Assembly: GCF_902167145.1 (NCBI RefSeq)
Contig: NC_050104.1
Span: 93,445,849 to 93,509,848 of the forward strand
Direction: 5' to 3'
Length of the DNA stretch: 64,000 nucleotides
DNA from: Zea mays
Lineage: Eukaryota > Streptophyta > Magnoliopsida > Poales > Poaceae
Shown: one piece after another, positions 22,025 to 34,311 of the stretch
Position numbering within the stretch: position 1 is the first letter of the stretch
Layout of the letters: each line of letters begins with the position of its first letter
Position numbers and translations under genes: made by a program
Notes under the pieces: model-generated
Database searches by the model: none
The model's input: the letters and a program-made list of their open reading frames with translations, nothing else
Told to the model about the DNA's origin: nothing

Positions 22025-23477
22025 TGAAAGGGAAATAGGGTTTAACCTTTTCCTATAAATAATTTTGGTGGTTGAATGCCCAACACAAATAATTGGACTA
22101 ACTAGTTTGCTCTAGATTATATATTCTACAGGTGCATAAAGGTTCAACACAAACCAACAAAAGAACAAAGTTAGGGTTCAAAATCAAAGGAGCAAAGGAA
22201 CCAAGGGTGTCCTAGTCTAGCGCACCGGACTGTCCGGTGTGCCACCGGGCAGTGTCCGGTGCACTAGGACAGTACAACTCCAAACTCGCCACCCTCGGGT
22301 TTCAGCAGGCGCACTCCGCTATAATTCATCGGACTGTCCGGTGCACTAGTAGAGCAACGACTCTTTGGCGCAACGGTCGACTGCAAAAGCGTTGATCAGA
22401 GGAACAGTGCACGAACAGTGCGCGCAGAGTCAGAGCGCAGAGTCAGAGGCGCACCGGACAATGAACAGTACATGTTCGGTGCCACATGAGGACAAAGCCT
22501 CCAACGGTCAACTAGCTCCTAACCCTAACGGTCGGCTGACGTGGTGGCACACCGGATAGTGTCCGGTGGCGCACCGACTGTCCGGTGCGCCCATCGCCAG
22601 CAGCCTTCCTCAACGGCTACAATTTGGTTGGTGACTATAAATACCACCCCAACCGGCCATTTCAAGGTGTGGGAGCCCAAGTAACATTCCAAGTCATATA
22701 GTTGACATATTCAAGCCCTCCCAACCACCTCCATTCATTGATCTATCTCATACACAAGATTTAGGCCACCACAAACAATACAAGTGCCACAAAAGAGAGC
22801 TACTTGTGTGAGTTTAGCACTAGTGCCTTGTGAAATTCATTAAGAGAAAGTGTGTGCTACATCTCGTGATCATTTGAGCATGGAGTTTTGACTCCCATTC
22901 ATTGTAAAGCTAGCAAGAGCCCCTTATCTTTGTGGTTGGCCTTGCGGAGACTTCAGTCTTTTGTTGACAAAGAAGAAGAAACACTCACCGGTCTTGGTGA
23001 TCGGTGGAGAGAGGGAAAGGGTTGAAAAAGACCCGTCCTTAGTGGACTCCTCAACCGAGATTAGGTTCTTGGTGAACCGAACCTCGGTAAAACAAATTGC
23101 CCATGTCTCTTGTGCTTATTGCTTGTGATTTGTTTGTTTTCTTCCTCTCTAAGTTCTGTTGCACTATTCTTTGCTAATATTATTTTGTGTTGCTTCAAGT
23201 TAAATTCTCATTTAGAGAAGCAACGCCTTGCAAGAAAGAACTTGTGTTATTACTCTTCTTATCTAAGCCCTCTTGCATCATTCTCCATAAACGTATTAGT
23301 TGCATTGATTTGTCAATTCCGCATTCATAGAAAGCAACACTCTTTGCAAGCAAAGGACTTAGTTTTACACTCCGATAATTGTGCATCTTGTTCTTACCAC
23401 TAATCAAGGGATCAAGTCTGGGTTTAAAGTTATAATTTTCAGGTTTCGCCTATTCACCCCCCTCTAGGCGACTTTCA
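22025..23477 (+). repeat. 3' LTR of element N (1453 bp)
   Basis: It begins TGAAAGGGAAATAGGG right after the PPT and ends GGCGACTTTCA. It has the same layout as the 5' LTR: palindromes at about 22220-22590 and TATAAAT at 22636-22642. It differs from the 5' LTR by many substitutions and small indels, so N is not recent. Confidence 0.88.
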
Positions 23478-24201
23478 GGAACAAATGGACATCTCGACCT
23501 CGACACAGAGGTAAGTCTGTAGATCAAAAGGTATACCGGTCGATGATAGGATCTTTACTCTATTTATGTGCTTCACGATCAGATATTATGCTTTCAGTAT
23601 GCATGTGTGCAAGGTTCTAGGCTAATCCTAAGGAAGTTCACCTTAGGGCCGTAAAAAGAATCATGAGATATTTAGTTTATACTCCTAAGTTTGGGCTATG
23701 GTACCCCAAGGGATCTACCTTTGATCTAATTGGGTATTCTGATGCTGATTATGTCGGATGTAAATATGATAGGAAGAGCACATCAGGGACTTGTTAGTTT
23801 CTGGGTAGATCCCTGGTGTCTTGGGCTTCAAAGAAACAAAACTTTGTCGCTCTATTCACCGCTGAAGCCGAGTATATTGCCGCAGGACACTATTGTGCAC
23901 AATTACTCTGGATGAGGCAAACCCTTAGGGACTATAGCTAAAAGTTGAGCAAAGTCCCTCTCCTATGTGATAATGAGAGTGCAATCCGCATGGCGGATAA
24001 TCCCGTTGAACACAGCCGCACTAAGCACATAGACATCTGGTATCACTTTTTAAGAGATCACCAACAAAAGGGGATATCGAAATTGTCTATGTTAACATTC
24101 ACAACCAATTAGCCGATATCTTCACCAAGCCCCTAGATGAAAAGACTTTTAGCAAGCTTTGGAATGAACTAAACATCTTAGATTCTCGAAACTTTGATTG
24201 A
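23478..24201 (+). pseudogene. pol: Sirevirus C pol, part 2 (end of RT and RNase H)
   Basis: After the duplicated GGAAC, the C reading frame resumes at the position where N split it ([20 protein letters not shown]). RNase H follows with [57 protein letters not shown] and [14 protein letters not shown], ending in TGA at 24199-24201. Frameshifts or stops lie near 23615, 23795, 23940 and 24080. Confidence 0.82.
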
Positions 24202-24298
24202 AATCTTGCACACATTGCTCATTTATATACCTTTGATCATGTCTCTTTCATGTGGTACACATGCATATTTCTTATTCTTCTTGTACCAAGGTTAAGAC

Positions 24299-25573
24299 TG
24301 AGAGCACCTAGAGGGGGGGTGAATAGGTGATCCTGTAGAAACTTGAAACTTAATCCACAAAACTTGATTAGGAGTTAGCATAATTAAGCCAAGTGGCTAG
24401 AGAGGAGAGCTTGCACAACACGATAACCACAAAGAGTTCAACACAGAGATGGCACAGTGGTTTATCCCGTGGTTCGGCCAAGTCCAACACTTGCCTACTC
24501 CACGTTGTGGCGTCCCAACGGACGAGGGTTGCAATCAACCCCTTTCAAGCGGTCCAAAGACCCACTTGAATACCACGGTGTTTTGCTTTCACTTTACTAT
24601 ATCCCACTTGCGGGGAATCTCCACAACTTGGAGTCTCTCGCCCTTACACTTTGATGTTCACAAAGAAGCACGGAGTAAGGGAGGGATGAGCAACGCACAC
24701 AAGACACGAAATCAGAGTACCAACACGCACACAAGTCACAACAAGAGCTCACAACACAACCCGACGAGTTCACAACTCAAATGGAGCTCTAGTTGCTATC
24801 ACAAAGAATCAAATATGCAGAATCGAAGTCTTGGTGCTTAGGAATGCTTAGAGAATGCTTGGTGTGCTCCTCCATGCGCCTAGGGGGTCCCTTTTATAGC
24901 CCCAAGGCAGCTAGGAGCCATTGAGAGCATTTCAAGAAGGCAATTCTTGCCTTCTGTCGCCTGGCGCACCGGACAGTCCGGTGCACCACCGGACACTGTC
25001 CGGTGCGGATCTCTTTCCTTATTTGGCGAAGCCGACTGTTGCAGTCTTGGAGCTGTTGGCGCACTGGACACTGTCCGGTGCACACCGGACAGTCCGGTGC
25101 CCCTTCCGACCGTTGGCACATGCCACGCGTCGCGCGCGGATTCCGCGGCTGACCGTTGGCCTGGCTGACTGTTGGCGCACCGGACAGTCCGGTGCACCAC
25201 CGGACAGTCCGGTGATTTATAGCCATACGTCGCCGACGATTTCCTGAGAGCAGCAAGTTCGCCTGAGTCAGCCTGGCGCACAGGACACTGTCCGGTGCAC
25301 CACCAGACACTGTCCGGTGCACCACCGGACAGTCCGGTGCACCCAGACTGAGCTGACTTCGACTGAACAAAGCCATCTTTAATTCCAACCAGATTTTTCC
25401 TGTTTCCAGCACTTAGACATAATACATTAGTCTCCAAAACAATATACTAAGTCTTAGAAATATACCTTTATACTTGATTTGTACTTTGTCCACCATTTTA
25501 CACTTAGGCACTTGTGTTGGACACTAAATCACCAAAATACCTAGAAATGGCCCAAGGGCACATTTCCCTTTCA
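24299..25573 (-). repeat. 3' LTR of element A (1275 bp)
   Basis: On the + strand it runs from TGAGAGCACCTAGAGGGG to ACATTTCCCTTTCA. Palindromes of the CACCGGACWGTCCGGTG type lie at about 24963-25343. The TATA box reads TATAAAAG on the minus strand at 24898-24891. Confidence 0.9.
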
Positions 25574-26416
25574 ATCTCCCCCTTTTTGGTGATTTATGCC
25601 AACACAACACAAAGCAAGTAGAACAAGTGCAAAATCAATTCAAATAAGAACTCAAGATTATTTTGATTCAACTTTGGCATATCTGGATCATTCTTTGCCA
25701 CCACTTGGTTTGTTTTTTCAAATCAAACTCAATTTCCTATCTCTAAGTCAAATTCACTTGTTGAGGCATAGAGAAAGATATTCCAAGAGAAATTGATCAC
25801 TGATTCAAAAACTCCCCTATTTCCCATAATCAACCATTCTCCCCACAAGAGACCAACTTTTGACAATAAGAGACAAACAAGAGTATTTTGACAAACAAAA
25901 ACTCTAACTCTACTTTTTCAAACTTCTCAAGTGGTAGCTGATCCATTTCTTGCTTTGGCCTTATTTTCTCCCCCTTTGGCATCAAGCACCAAAACGGGAT
26001 CAATTTTGGCCCTTTAACCCCATTGCCTCACCAAAATCTTCAACTAAGAGTAAAAAGGCAATAAGAGTGCAAAGATGAACTTGGAATTATTTACTCTTGC
26101 ATCGGAGTGCAGTGGAAGTCTTGCATGGTCCAAGTCCACCTTTCCCTTTCAAACCTCCTTTGAGACTAAAGTAAGCAAACTCAAGTACACAGTTAGGCTC
26201 AAAGGGTCAAGTTGGAGCACATCTCCCCCTAAATATGTGCATAATTTGCAAATGGACTTGTGAGGTCCGGGGAGTGCTTGTACAACTTGAGCACCATAAA
26301 TAAACAACGAAATGCATTAAGGAACATGATTAAGGCATAAAACATATGTATGCTATAAATCAATCCAAGTTCCACGAATCTAAGACATTTAGCTCACTAC
26401 GCAGCTTGCAAAAGGT
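25574..26416 (-). other. 3' non-coding zone of element A with multiple PPT-like tracts
   Basis: On the minus strand there are GGGGGAG tracts abutting the LTR (25574-25588, the PPT) and near 25810, 25965 and 26225. No reading frame is supported. Confidence 0.75.
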
Positions 26417-29400
26417 CTACTCATCTAAAGGCTTGGTAAAGATATCGGCTAGCTGGTTCTCGGTTCTAACATGGAACACTTCGATATCTCCCTTTTGCTG
26501 GTGGTCTCTCAAAAAGTGATGCCGGATGTCTATGTGCTTTGTGCGGCTGTGTTCAACAGGATTATCCGCCATGCGGATGGCACTCTCATTATCACATAGG
26601 AGTGGGACTTTGCTCAGATTGTAGCCAAAGTCCCTAAGGGTTTGCCTCATCCAAAGTAGTTTCGCGCAACATTGTCCTACGGCAACGTACTCGGCCTCAG
26701 CGGTGGATAGGGCAACGGAAGTTTGTTTCTTAGAACTCCATGACACCAGAGACCTTCCTAAGAATTGGCACGTCCCCGATGTACTCTTCCTATCGACCTT
26801 ACATCCAGCATAGTCGGAGTCTGAATATCCAATCAAGTCAAAGGTAGACCCCTTTGGATACCAGATCCCGAAGCAAGGCGTAGCGACTAAATATCTAAAG
26901 ATTCGCTTCACGGCCACTAAGTGACACTCCCTTGGATCGGATTGAAATCTAGCACACATGCATACACTAAGCATAATATCCGGTCTACTAGCACATAAAT
27001 AAAGTAAAGATCCTATCATAGATCGGTATGCCTTTTGATCAACAGACTTACCTCCTTTGTTGAGGTCGGTGTGTCCGTCGGTTCCCATTGGAGTTTTTGC
27101 GGGCTTGGTGTCCTTCATCCCAAACCGCTTGATCAAGTCTTGCGTGTACTTCGTTTGGGAGATGAAGGTCCCATCCTTGAGTTGCTTCACTTGGAACCCA
27201 AGGAAGTAGTTCAACTCGCCCATCATCGACATCTCGAACTTTTGAGTCATCACCCTGCTAAACTCTTCACAAGACTTTTGGTTAGTAGAACCAAATATTA
27301 TGTTGTCGACATAAATTTGGCACACAAATAAATCGCCATCACATGTCTTAGTGAAAAGAGTTGGATCGGCTTTCCCAACCTTGAAAGCATTAGCAATTAA
27401 AAAGTCTCTAAGGCATTCATACCATGCTCTTGGGGCTTGCTTAAGTCCATAGAGCGCCTTAGAGAGCTTACACACGTGATCGGGGTATCGTTCATCTTCG
27501 AAGCCAGGGGGTTGCTCCATGTACACCTCCTCCTTGATTGGCCCGTTGAGGAAAGCGCTCTTCACATCCATTTGGAACAACCTGAAAGAATGGTGAGTAG
27601 CATAGGCTAACAATATGTGAATTGACTCTAGCCTAGCCACAGGAGCAAAAGTCTCCTCAAAGTCCAAACCTGCGACTTGGGCATAACCTTTTGCCACAAG
27701 TCGTGCCTTGTTCCTTGTCACCACCCCGTGCTCGTCTTGTTTGTTGCGGAACACCCACTTGGTTCCCACAACGTTTTGCTTGGGACGAGGCACCAGTGTC
27801 CAAACTTCATTTCTCTTGAAGTTGTTGAGCTCCTCTTGCATGGCCAACACCCAGTCCGGATCTAGCAAGGCCTCTTCTACCCTGAAAGGCTCAATAGAAG
27901 AGACAAAGGAGTAATGCTCACAAAAATTAACTAATCTAGAACGAGTAGTTACTCCCTTGTTTATGTCACCCAATATTTGGTCGACGGGATGATTCCTTTG
28001 AATCGTTGCTCGAACTTGGGTTGGAGGTGCCGGTTGCGCTTCTTCCTCCATTACATGATCATCTTGTGCTCCCCCTTGATTATACGTCTCTTCTTGATTA
28101 ACCTGTTCATCGTCTTGAGTTGGGGGATGCACCATTGTTGAGGAGGAAGGTTGATCTTGCTCCTTTTGTTCCAGTGGCCTCACATCTCCAATCGCCATGG
28201 TGCGTATTGCGGCCGTCGGAACATCTTCTTCATCTACATCATCAAGATCAACAACTTGCTCTCTTGGAGAGCCATTAGTCTCATCAAATACAACGTCGCT
28301 AGAGACTTCAACCAACCCCGATGATTTGTTGAAGACCCTATACGCCTTTGTATTTGATTCATAACCTAACAAAAACCCTTCTACAGCTCTGGGAGCAAAC
28401 TTAGAATTTCTACCTTTCTTTACTAGAATATAACACTTGCTCCCAAATACACGAAAGTAAGACAGATTGGGTTTGTTACCGGTTAGAAGCTCATACGAAG
28501 TCTTCTTGAGGAGGCGATGAAGGTAGACCCGGTTGATGGCGTGGCAAGCCATGTTCACGGCTTCCGACCAAAAGTGCTCGGGGGTCTTGAACTCTCCAAG
28601 CATCGTCCTCGCCATGTCTATAAGCGTCCTGTTCTTCCTCTCTACCACACCATTTTGCTCTGGTGTGTAGGGAGCGGAGAACTCGTGCTTGATTCCTTCC
28701 TCCTCAAGATATTCCTCTACTTGAAGGTTCTTGAACTCGGACCCATTGTCGCTCCTTATTTTCTTCACCTTAAGCTCAAACTCATTTTGAGCTCTCTTTA
28801 GGAAGCGCTTGAGGGTCCCTTGGGTTTCAGATTTATCCTGCAAAAAGAATACCCAAGTGAAGCGGGAAAAATCATCAACTATAACAAGACCATACTTACT
28901 TCCTCCTATACTTAGATAGGCAACGGGTCCGAAGAGGTCCATATGAAGTAACTCCAGGGGTCTTGATGTTGTCATCACATTTTTGGCATGATGAGAGCTT
29001 CACACCTGTTTCCCTGCTTGACAAGCTGCACAAGGTCTATCTTTTTCGAAAGTAACATTAGTTAGACCTATCACGTGTTCTCCCTTTAAAAGCTTGTGAA
29101 GGTTCTTCACCCCCACATGTGCTAAGCGGCGATGCCACAACTAGCCCATGCTAGTCTTAGCAATTAAGCATGCATCTAGACCAGCCTCCTCTTTTGCAAA
29201 ATCAACTAAATAGAGTTTGTCGTCTAATACACCCTTAAAAGCTAATGAACCATCACTTCTTCTAAAGACAGACACATCTACATTTGTAAATAGACAATTA
29301 TATCCCATATTACATAATTGACTTACAGATAACAAGTTATATCCAAGCGACTCAACTAAGAACACATTGGAAATAGAGTGCTCGGATGAAATAGCAATTT

Positions 29401-29566
29401 TTCCTAACCCTTTCACCTTGCCTTGGTTCCCATCACTGAATATGATTGAATCTTGGGGATCCTTGTTCTTGACGTAGGAAGAGAACATCCTCTTTTCCCC
29501 CGTCATGTGGTTTGTGCATCCGCTGTCGATAATCCAGCTTGAGCCCCCAGATGCATAAACCTGCAA
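26417..29566 (-). pseudogene. pol: Sirevirus A pol (protease, integrase, RT, RNase H) with two nonsense codons and an altered YVDD box
   Basis: Minus-strand order: protease ([14 protein letters not shown] near 29540-29500), GAG pre-integrase, integrase ([33 protein letters not shown]), RT ([20 protein letters not shown]), RNase H ([24 protein letters not shown]) and end [11 protein letters not shown]. In-frame stops lie at 29143-29141 (TAG, after AKTSMG) and 29002-29000 (TGA). The RT motif reads YVDN at about 27313-27302, where B and C have YVDD, so the second catalytic aspartate is lost. The layout is otherwise that of the intact pol of element B. Confidence 0.9.
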
Positions 29567-29573
29567 GGCAAAT

Positions 29574-30586
29574 TTAGGCTTGGGTCTTAGGTACCCAACT
29601 CATGTTGGGTCCTACAAGGTTAGTTACAATAGTCTTAGGGACCCAAATGGAAGTCTTGTCTCCCTTACATTTGGCCCCTAATTTCCTAGCGATTACTTTC
29701 TTATCCTTTCTACAAATAGCAAAGGAAGCATTGCAAGCATAATAAATTGTAGAAAGTTCATTTATTACTTTCCTAGGAACATGAACAATATTTCTTCTAG
29801 GCATAGCATTTTTCCTAGCCAAATTTCTATGATGCATAGAAGAACTAGAAGCAAACATTGCATTTGAATCATAACCATGTGAAACAACATCATTGCAACT
29901 CCTATCATGATGAACATTCCTAGAATATCTCCTATCATGGTATAAGAAAGCATGGTTCTTTTGGATACTATTTGCCATAGGGGCCTTCCCTTTCTCCTTG
30001 ATGGAGATGGAAGCCTTATGGCTTGTTAAGTTCTTAACTTCCCTCTTGAAGCCAAGACCATCCTTAATTGAGGGGTGTCTACCAACCGTGTAGGCATCCC
30101 TTGCAAATTTTAGTTTATCAAAATCATTTTTGCTAGTCTTAAGTTGGGCATTAAGACTAGCCACTTCATCATTCAATTTAGAAATTGAAACTAGGTGTTC
30201 ACTACAAGCATCAATATTAAAATCTTTACACCTATTGCAAATTGCAACATGTTCTACACAAGATGTTGATTTATTGGCTATTTCTAACTTAGCATTCAAA
30301 TAATCATTTATGCTCTTTAAGCTAGAAATAGAGTCATGGCACGTAGATAATTCACAAGAAAGCATTTCATTCCTTTTAATTTCTAATGCAAGAGAATTTT
30401 GTGCCTCTACAAATTTATCATGCTCTTCATACAAAAGATCCTCTTGCTTTTCTAACAACCTATTCTTATCATTCAAGGCATCAATTAATTCATTAATCTT
30501 ATCAACCTTAGTTCTATCTAGGCCCTTGAATAAACATGAATAGTCTATTTCATCATCATCACTAGACTAATCCTCACTTGAAGAAG
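29574..30586 (-). pseudogene. gag: Sirevirus A gag, C-terminal part
   Basis: This holds the coiled-coil-like region ([21 protein letters not shown] near 30476-30415) and a Lys-rich part ([15 protein letters not shown]). The conserved tail ([20 protein letters not shown]) ends in TAA at 29576-29574, eight bases before the pol frame. Upstream it is cut by the D insertion; AGAAG at 30582-30586 is the TSD copy. Confidence 0.85.
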
Positions 30587-33500
30587 TGTCACACCCGGTT
30601 TTAGAAGGCAAACCGAATGCGAACTATGTACGTGCCAGGATCAGAACTCACGTACACAGCGATTACATAAATGAACATCATCACACAATGCTCGAATAAT
30701 AACTTAAAAGAGTACTTATTACATCATAGAGTCATAGACATCCACATAGTCATTGTCTTAACAAGTAAATCAAAGTGCTAAACGAAACGCAGTAAAGATA
30801 AAGCCTCCACAGGCAGCTGACTGGGGGTTGCCGCCAACCCACACCTAGAATTCATCGTAGTCTTGGAACTCCTGGAAGTCTCCTTCCACGGCTTCGCCTT
30901 CTCCTGAGCAGTGGTTACAATGCGGGCAACCTGGTGTTTTGTGGTAAAGCAAGGATGAGTACACATCAACGTACTCAGCAAATGTCCCGTTTGGCTGAGG
31001 TGGACTAGTTTTATGTGGGGTTAGGCTCCAGCAGTTGCTTTTAGTTGGTCAAGTATTTATCATTAGTAGAAGCCAGATTTTAGCATTTAACAACCCGTAA
31101 ACCATTTCCTCATCGAGGAACAACATCATCTTAGTCAAACCAAAACCATAACATAACCATTGTATCTCGAACCATCTGTATCTCTAATCAAAGAGGATCC
31201 CAAGGCTGCTCTTAACCGTGAGCACGGCTGATATACCAGTTTCACTACCCTCTGCAGAGGTTGCACACTTTACCCATGAGTCATGATTCCCTTTCTACCC
31301 GGGGAGAGCTAGTCCCCATTGACCACTACCTAGGTGGTCCGGCAGGGCTTCACTACGTAGCTTTTACAAAGATTCCCTAGAGATCGTAGCTGCCCGTTAG
31401 GTTTCTCCAGTTTGATAAACACAGTACCCCTCCCCGCAGGAGAGTGACTAACAAAGAGCAAAACGAAAGAACCTCGGCACTCAGCCTCGGCAGAGCAAGC
31501 ACTGTGCCTGGACCCCATTGACGGCACGACGGCTAAGCAACTACACCTCTAGTTCATCTAATTAATCAGCTAAGGGCATCCCATTTCACCCTCATGGTTG
31601 CACTGTTATCCCGGGTGGTCTCTCAACGAACCAGTCCTTACGGAGAGGTACTCAGGAAACAGCCTGAGCCCCCTAGAGTATCACAAGATCATCATCATCA
31701 TCAGGATAACAGTATCATAAATAGTCACATCATGTTCATTGATTATGTTAAAGCAATAGCAAAGTGCTAACCATAACAACCCAATAGGTCATCAAGGACA
31801 AAGTGAAGTGTAAAGCTAGTCAATCCTTAGGTTTCAAGTAAGTAATGCGGGGTAGTAAGTTATAAATGAATAGGACATAATGGGACAGAGGACACTTGCC
31901 TTCACCAAACTGCTGATCAAGGACTTCCTCTGCAACTGCCTCGGGAAACACAGACTGCTCGTTGTCTACGCAAAACAATCATTCACACTATGCACTTGGG
32001 AAAATAACAAACAGAAAACAATATACCAAACATATGCAGCAGAGAGGGGTCACAAGTTCATAACAAAAAAAGGATAGGCACTCTAGTGTTCCCTAGGTCT
32101 GGGGTAGAGGACTACACAAAGTGATTTACTATCTACTAATCAGATCTAAGTCAGGGGTGGGATTAAATAATTATCTGGTTTAAGTTCCTAAACTTAAGTG
32201 TTTAAGTCCATAAACTTAAGTAATCCAACTATTACTAAAGTCTACTCATTTCCAATTATCTTAAATAAGGTTTCAATAGTCTTAATCCTATCCTAGTGGT
32301 TAGCTATTAATTAATACATGGAAACAGCAGGGAAACATTGCATAAACAGATGGATAACAATATTATGAACATTTTGCAATTTGAAGCACCTAATTTGGAG
32401 TTCATATGACAAAGTTATGAATTTTACAAGTTTAGGGGTTAAAATTATACCCTAAGGACTTATTTTTAATTAAATAAAAGGGCCAGGGACTTAACTGCGA
32501 GAAACCAGGGACGGCGGGCGCAATTTCCAGAAAACAGGGGGGCTCTTTAAGAAAATGCGCGGGTGAAGGGGTATCGGGCGCCTACAGCCGTTGGATCTCA
32601 GATCGGCGGCTAGGATTAGATCCTGCGGGCGGGCGCGCGGGCGCGCGGCGGCGGGAGCGGCTGACAGGCGGGGCCGGGCGGACAGCGCGGGCGCGGGCGA
32701 GCTGACAAGCGGGACCGGGCGGGCAGAGCGCGCGGGCGGACTGACGGGCGGGGCCGGGCGGACAGCGCGGGCGCGCGGGCGAGCTGACAAGTGGGGCCTA
32801 GCGGGCAGAGAGACGGGGTGAGGGGGCAGTGGGCCTGGGCCGCTGGATCTCTGGCGGACGGCCAGGATTAGGTCCGGGCGAGTTGAATCAGGGCCGCCCG
32901 ATCTGGGTTGAACGGCGGAGATCGGATGGGCGGCCTGGGTCTTCCCTACGGCTAGCTGGGCGGCGGCGCTCGTCCCCGCGGCGGAGGGCTCGCCGGAGAC
33001 GAGGGGCGCGGGCGATTGGCGGGGCTCTGGGGCAATCCGAGTGGTCGGGGAGGTCGGGGAGGGCGCGGGGAGTTCTCCGGTAGGGTCTGGGTCGGGGCAG
33101 AGGCACTGGAGGGGGGCGATTCACGGCGGGGCGGCTCGGCGGCGGGGCTACTCTACTCCGGCGAGCAATCAAACGCAACAGAGAGCAAAACAAAGGGCGA
33201 TAGGGGCGGGAGAGGTCCGTTACCTCAAGGCGGGCTCCGGGGACTCCTCGGCGGCGACGGAGACGCGACGGGGACCCGGGTCGACGGTGGCGGCTGCACG
33301 GCGGACGACGGGTGAGCGCGGGCAGAGAGAAATAGGGAGGGGGAGAGGGAATTGGGGCGCGTTCCGAGTTGCGGGCGTCGGGGCGGAGCTCACCGGGGCT
33401 AAGGGCGCGGCGGAGCTCAAACGGCGACGAAGAACCGAGCTCGGGACGGCGGGGTTATGGCGGCGGTGCTCTGCGTGCGCGCAGCGAGGGGGGAGAGAGG

Positions 33501-34274
33501 GTCTACTGGGCGCAAATGGGGGAGAGGGTGAGGGCGAGTGGGCTCAGGGCACAAGTGGCCGAGGGCGAGGTGGGGCGAGTTCCACGCGCGACGTGGGCGC
33601 GGGGGAGGTGGGCGCGAGCAGCTCGGCGGCGGTTACGCGGGGACGACGGGGCTGACAGCCCGGGCCCGCGACGCAGAGAGAGAGAGGAGAAAGCGGTTGC
33701 GGGCGCGAGAGAAGCGGGGCTGACGGGTTGGGCCCACGGGCAGAGAGAGAGCGAGGGAGCGGGCGCGCGCGGGGAAGGCGGGCGCCGACGGGTGGGGCCG
33801 GACGAGCAGTGAGAGAGAGAGGCGGGTGCGCGGAAGGCGGGCGCGCCGACAGGCCGGGCCCGCTGCGCAGAGAGAGAAGGGGGGGAGAGAGGCGCGCGCG
33901 GGGTGGGCCGACTGGGCCGAAAGGCCGAGGAGGGCGGGTAAGTGGGCTGCTTTGCCTTTTTCTTTTATTCTGAATTGTTTTTCCCTTTTCTTTTATTTAT
34001 TCTATTTGATTCAAATTCAAATAAGCCCCAAATCCAAATTAGACTTTTTGAGAATTATGCACCAAGCAAAAGTGAAATCTAGGGTTCAACATGATGCAAC
34101 AATTCATACTCCACTAGGGTTTAACATAATAAACTATGGTTACAAGTAAAATAAGCACTTAGCTCCTATAGAAATGAGAGAGAAAAGAATTAGGAAGGAT
34201 GAGAAAAGGAAGTAACACCTGAATTTGTGAATATGAGCAAAGAAATTTTATACCCCCAAATTCAGGGTGTTACA
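30587..34274 (-). repeat. 3' LTR of chromovirus D (3688 bp)
   Basis: On the minus strand it starts TGTAACACCCTG and ends AACCGGGTGTGACA. The middle (about 32500-33950) is extremely GC- and CpG-rich. ORFs of 60-200 codons there on both strands (for example 33041-33655) are Gly/Arg/Ala-rich composition artefacts, repeated in the other LTR. Confidence 0.93.
31216..31260 (-). other. Triple inverted-repeat module in the D 3' LTR
   Basis: On the minus strand: CCTCTGCAGAGG (31260-31249), CTGGTATATCAG (31239-31228) and CCGTGCTCACGG (31227-31216). An identical copy is at 41191-41235 in the 5' LTR. Confidence 0.65.
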
Positions 34275-34311
34275 AACCTATCCCCCTTAAAAGAATCTCG
34301 CCCCGAGATTC
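34275..34311 (-). other. Stem-loop plus polypurine tract of element D
   Basis: On the minus strand GAATCTCGGGGCGAGATTC (34311-34293) forms a perfect 8-bp stem with a GGG loop and overlaps the pol stop codon (TGA, 34312-34310). It is followed by TTTTAAGGGGGATAGGTT (34292-34275), the PPT. Confidence 0.78.

Larger units (their letters stand above)
15003..23477 (+). mobile_element. Element N: gag-only (non-autonomous) Sirevirus, 8475 bp, TSD GGAAC
   Basis: LTRs lie at 15003-16482 and 22025-23477. GGAAC flanks both ends (14998-15002 and 23478-23482), and the RT of C reads on across the joined flanks. The PBS at 16484 is the Met-tRNA type and the PPT AAAAAGGGGGAGAT abuts the 3' LTR. Internally only gag is present: no protease, integrase, RT or RNase H motif was found in 18412-22024. 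It would need pol proteins from a related Sirevirus. Confidence 0.88.

Noticed and set aside
10813..24201. C, N and the flanking pol as one large autonomous element with internal LTR copies
   Set aside because: N has its own TSD (GGAAC), PBS and PPT, and C RT reads on exactly across it.
24960..25345. CRISPR-like array of short palindromes
   Set aside because: Spacing and units are irregular, the units are self-complementary promoter palindromes of Sirevirus LTRs, and the DNA is a plant genome.
33041..34149. Long overlapping ORFs (up to 259 aa) in the GC-rich part of both D LTRs, on both strands
   Set aside because: Gly/Arg/Ala-rich translations from CpG-rich DNA, no domains, present in several frames at once and inside an LTR; composition artefacts.
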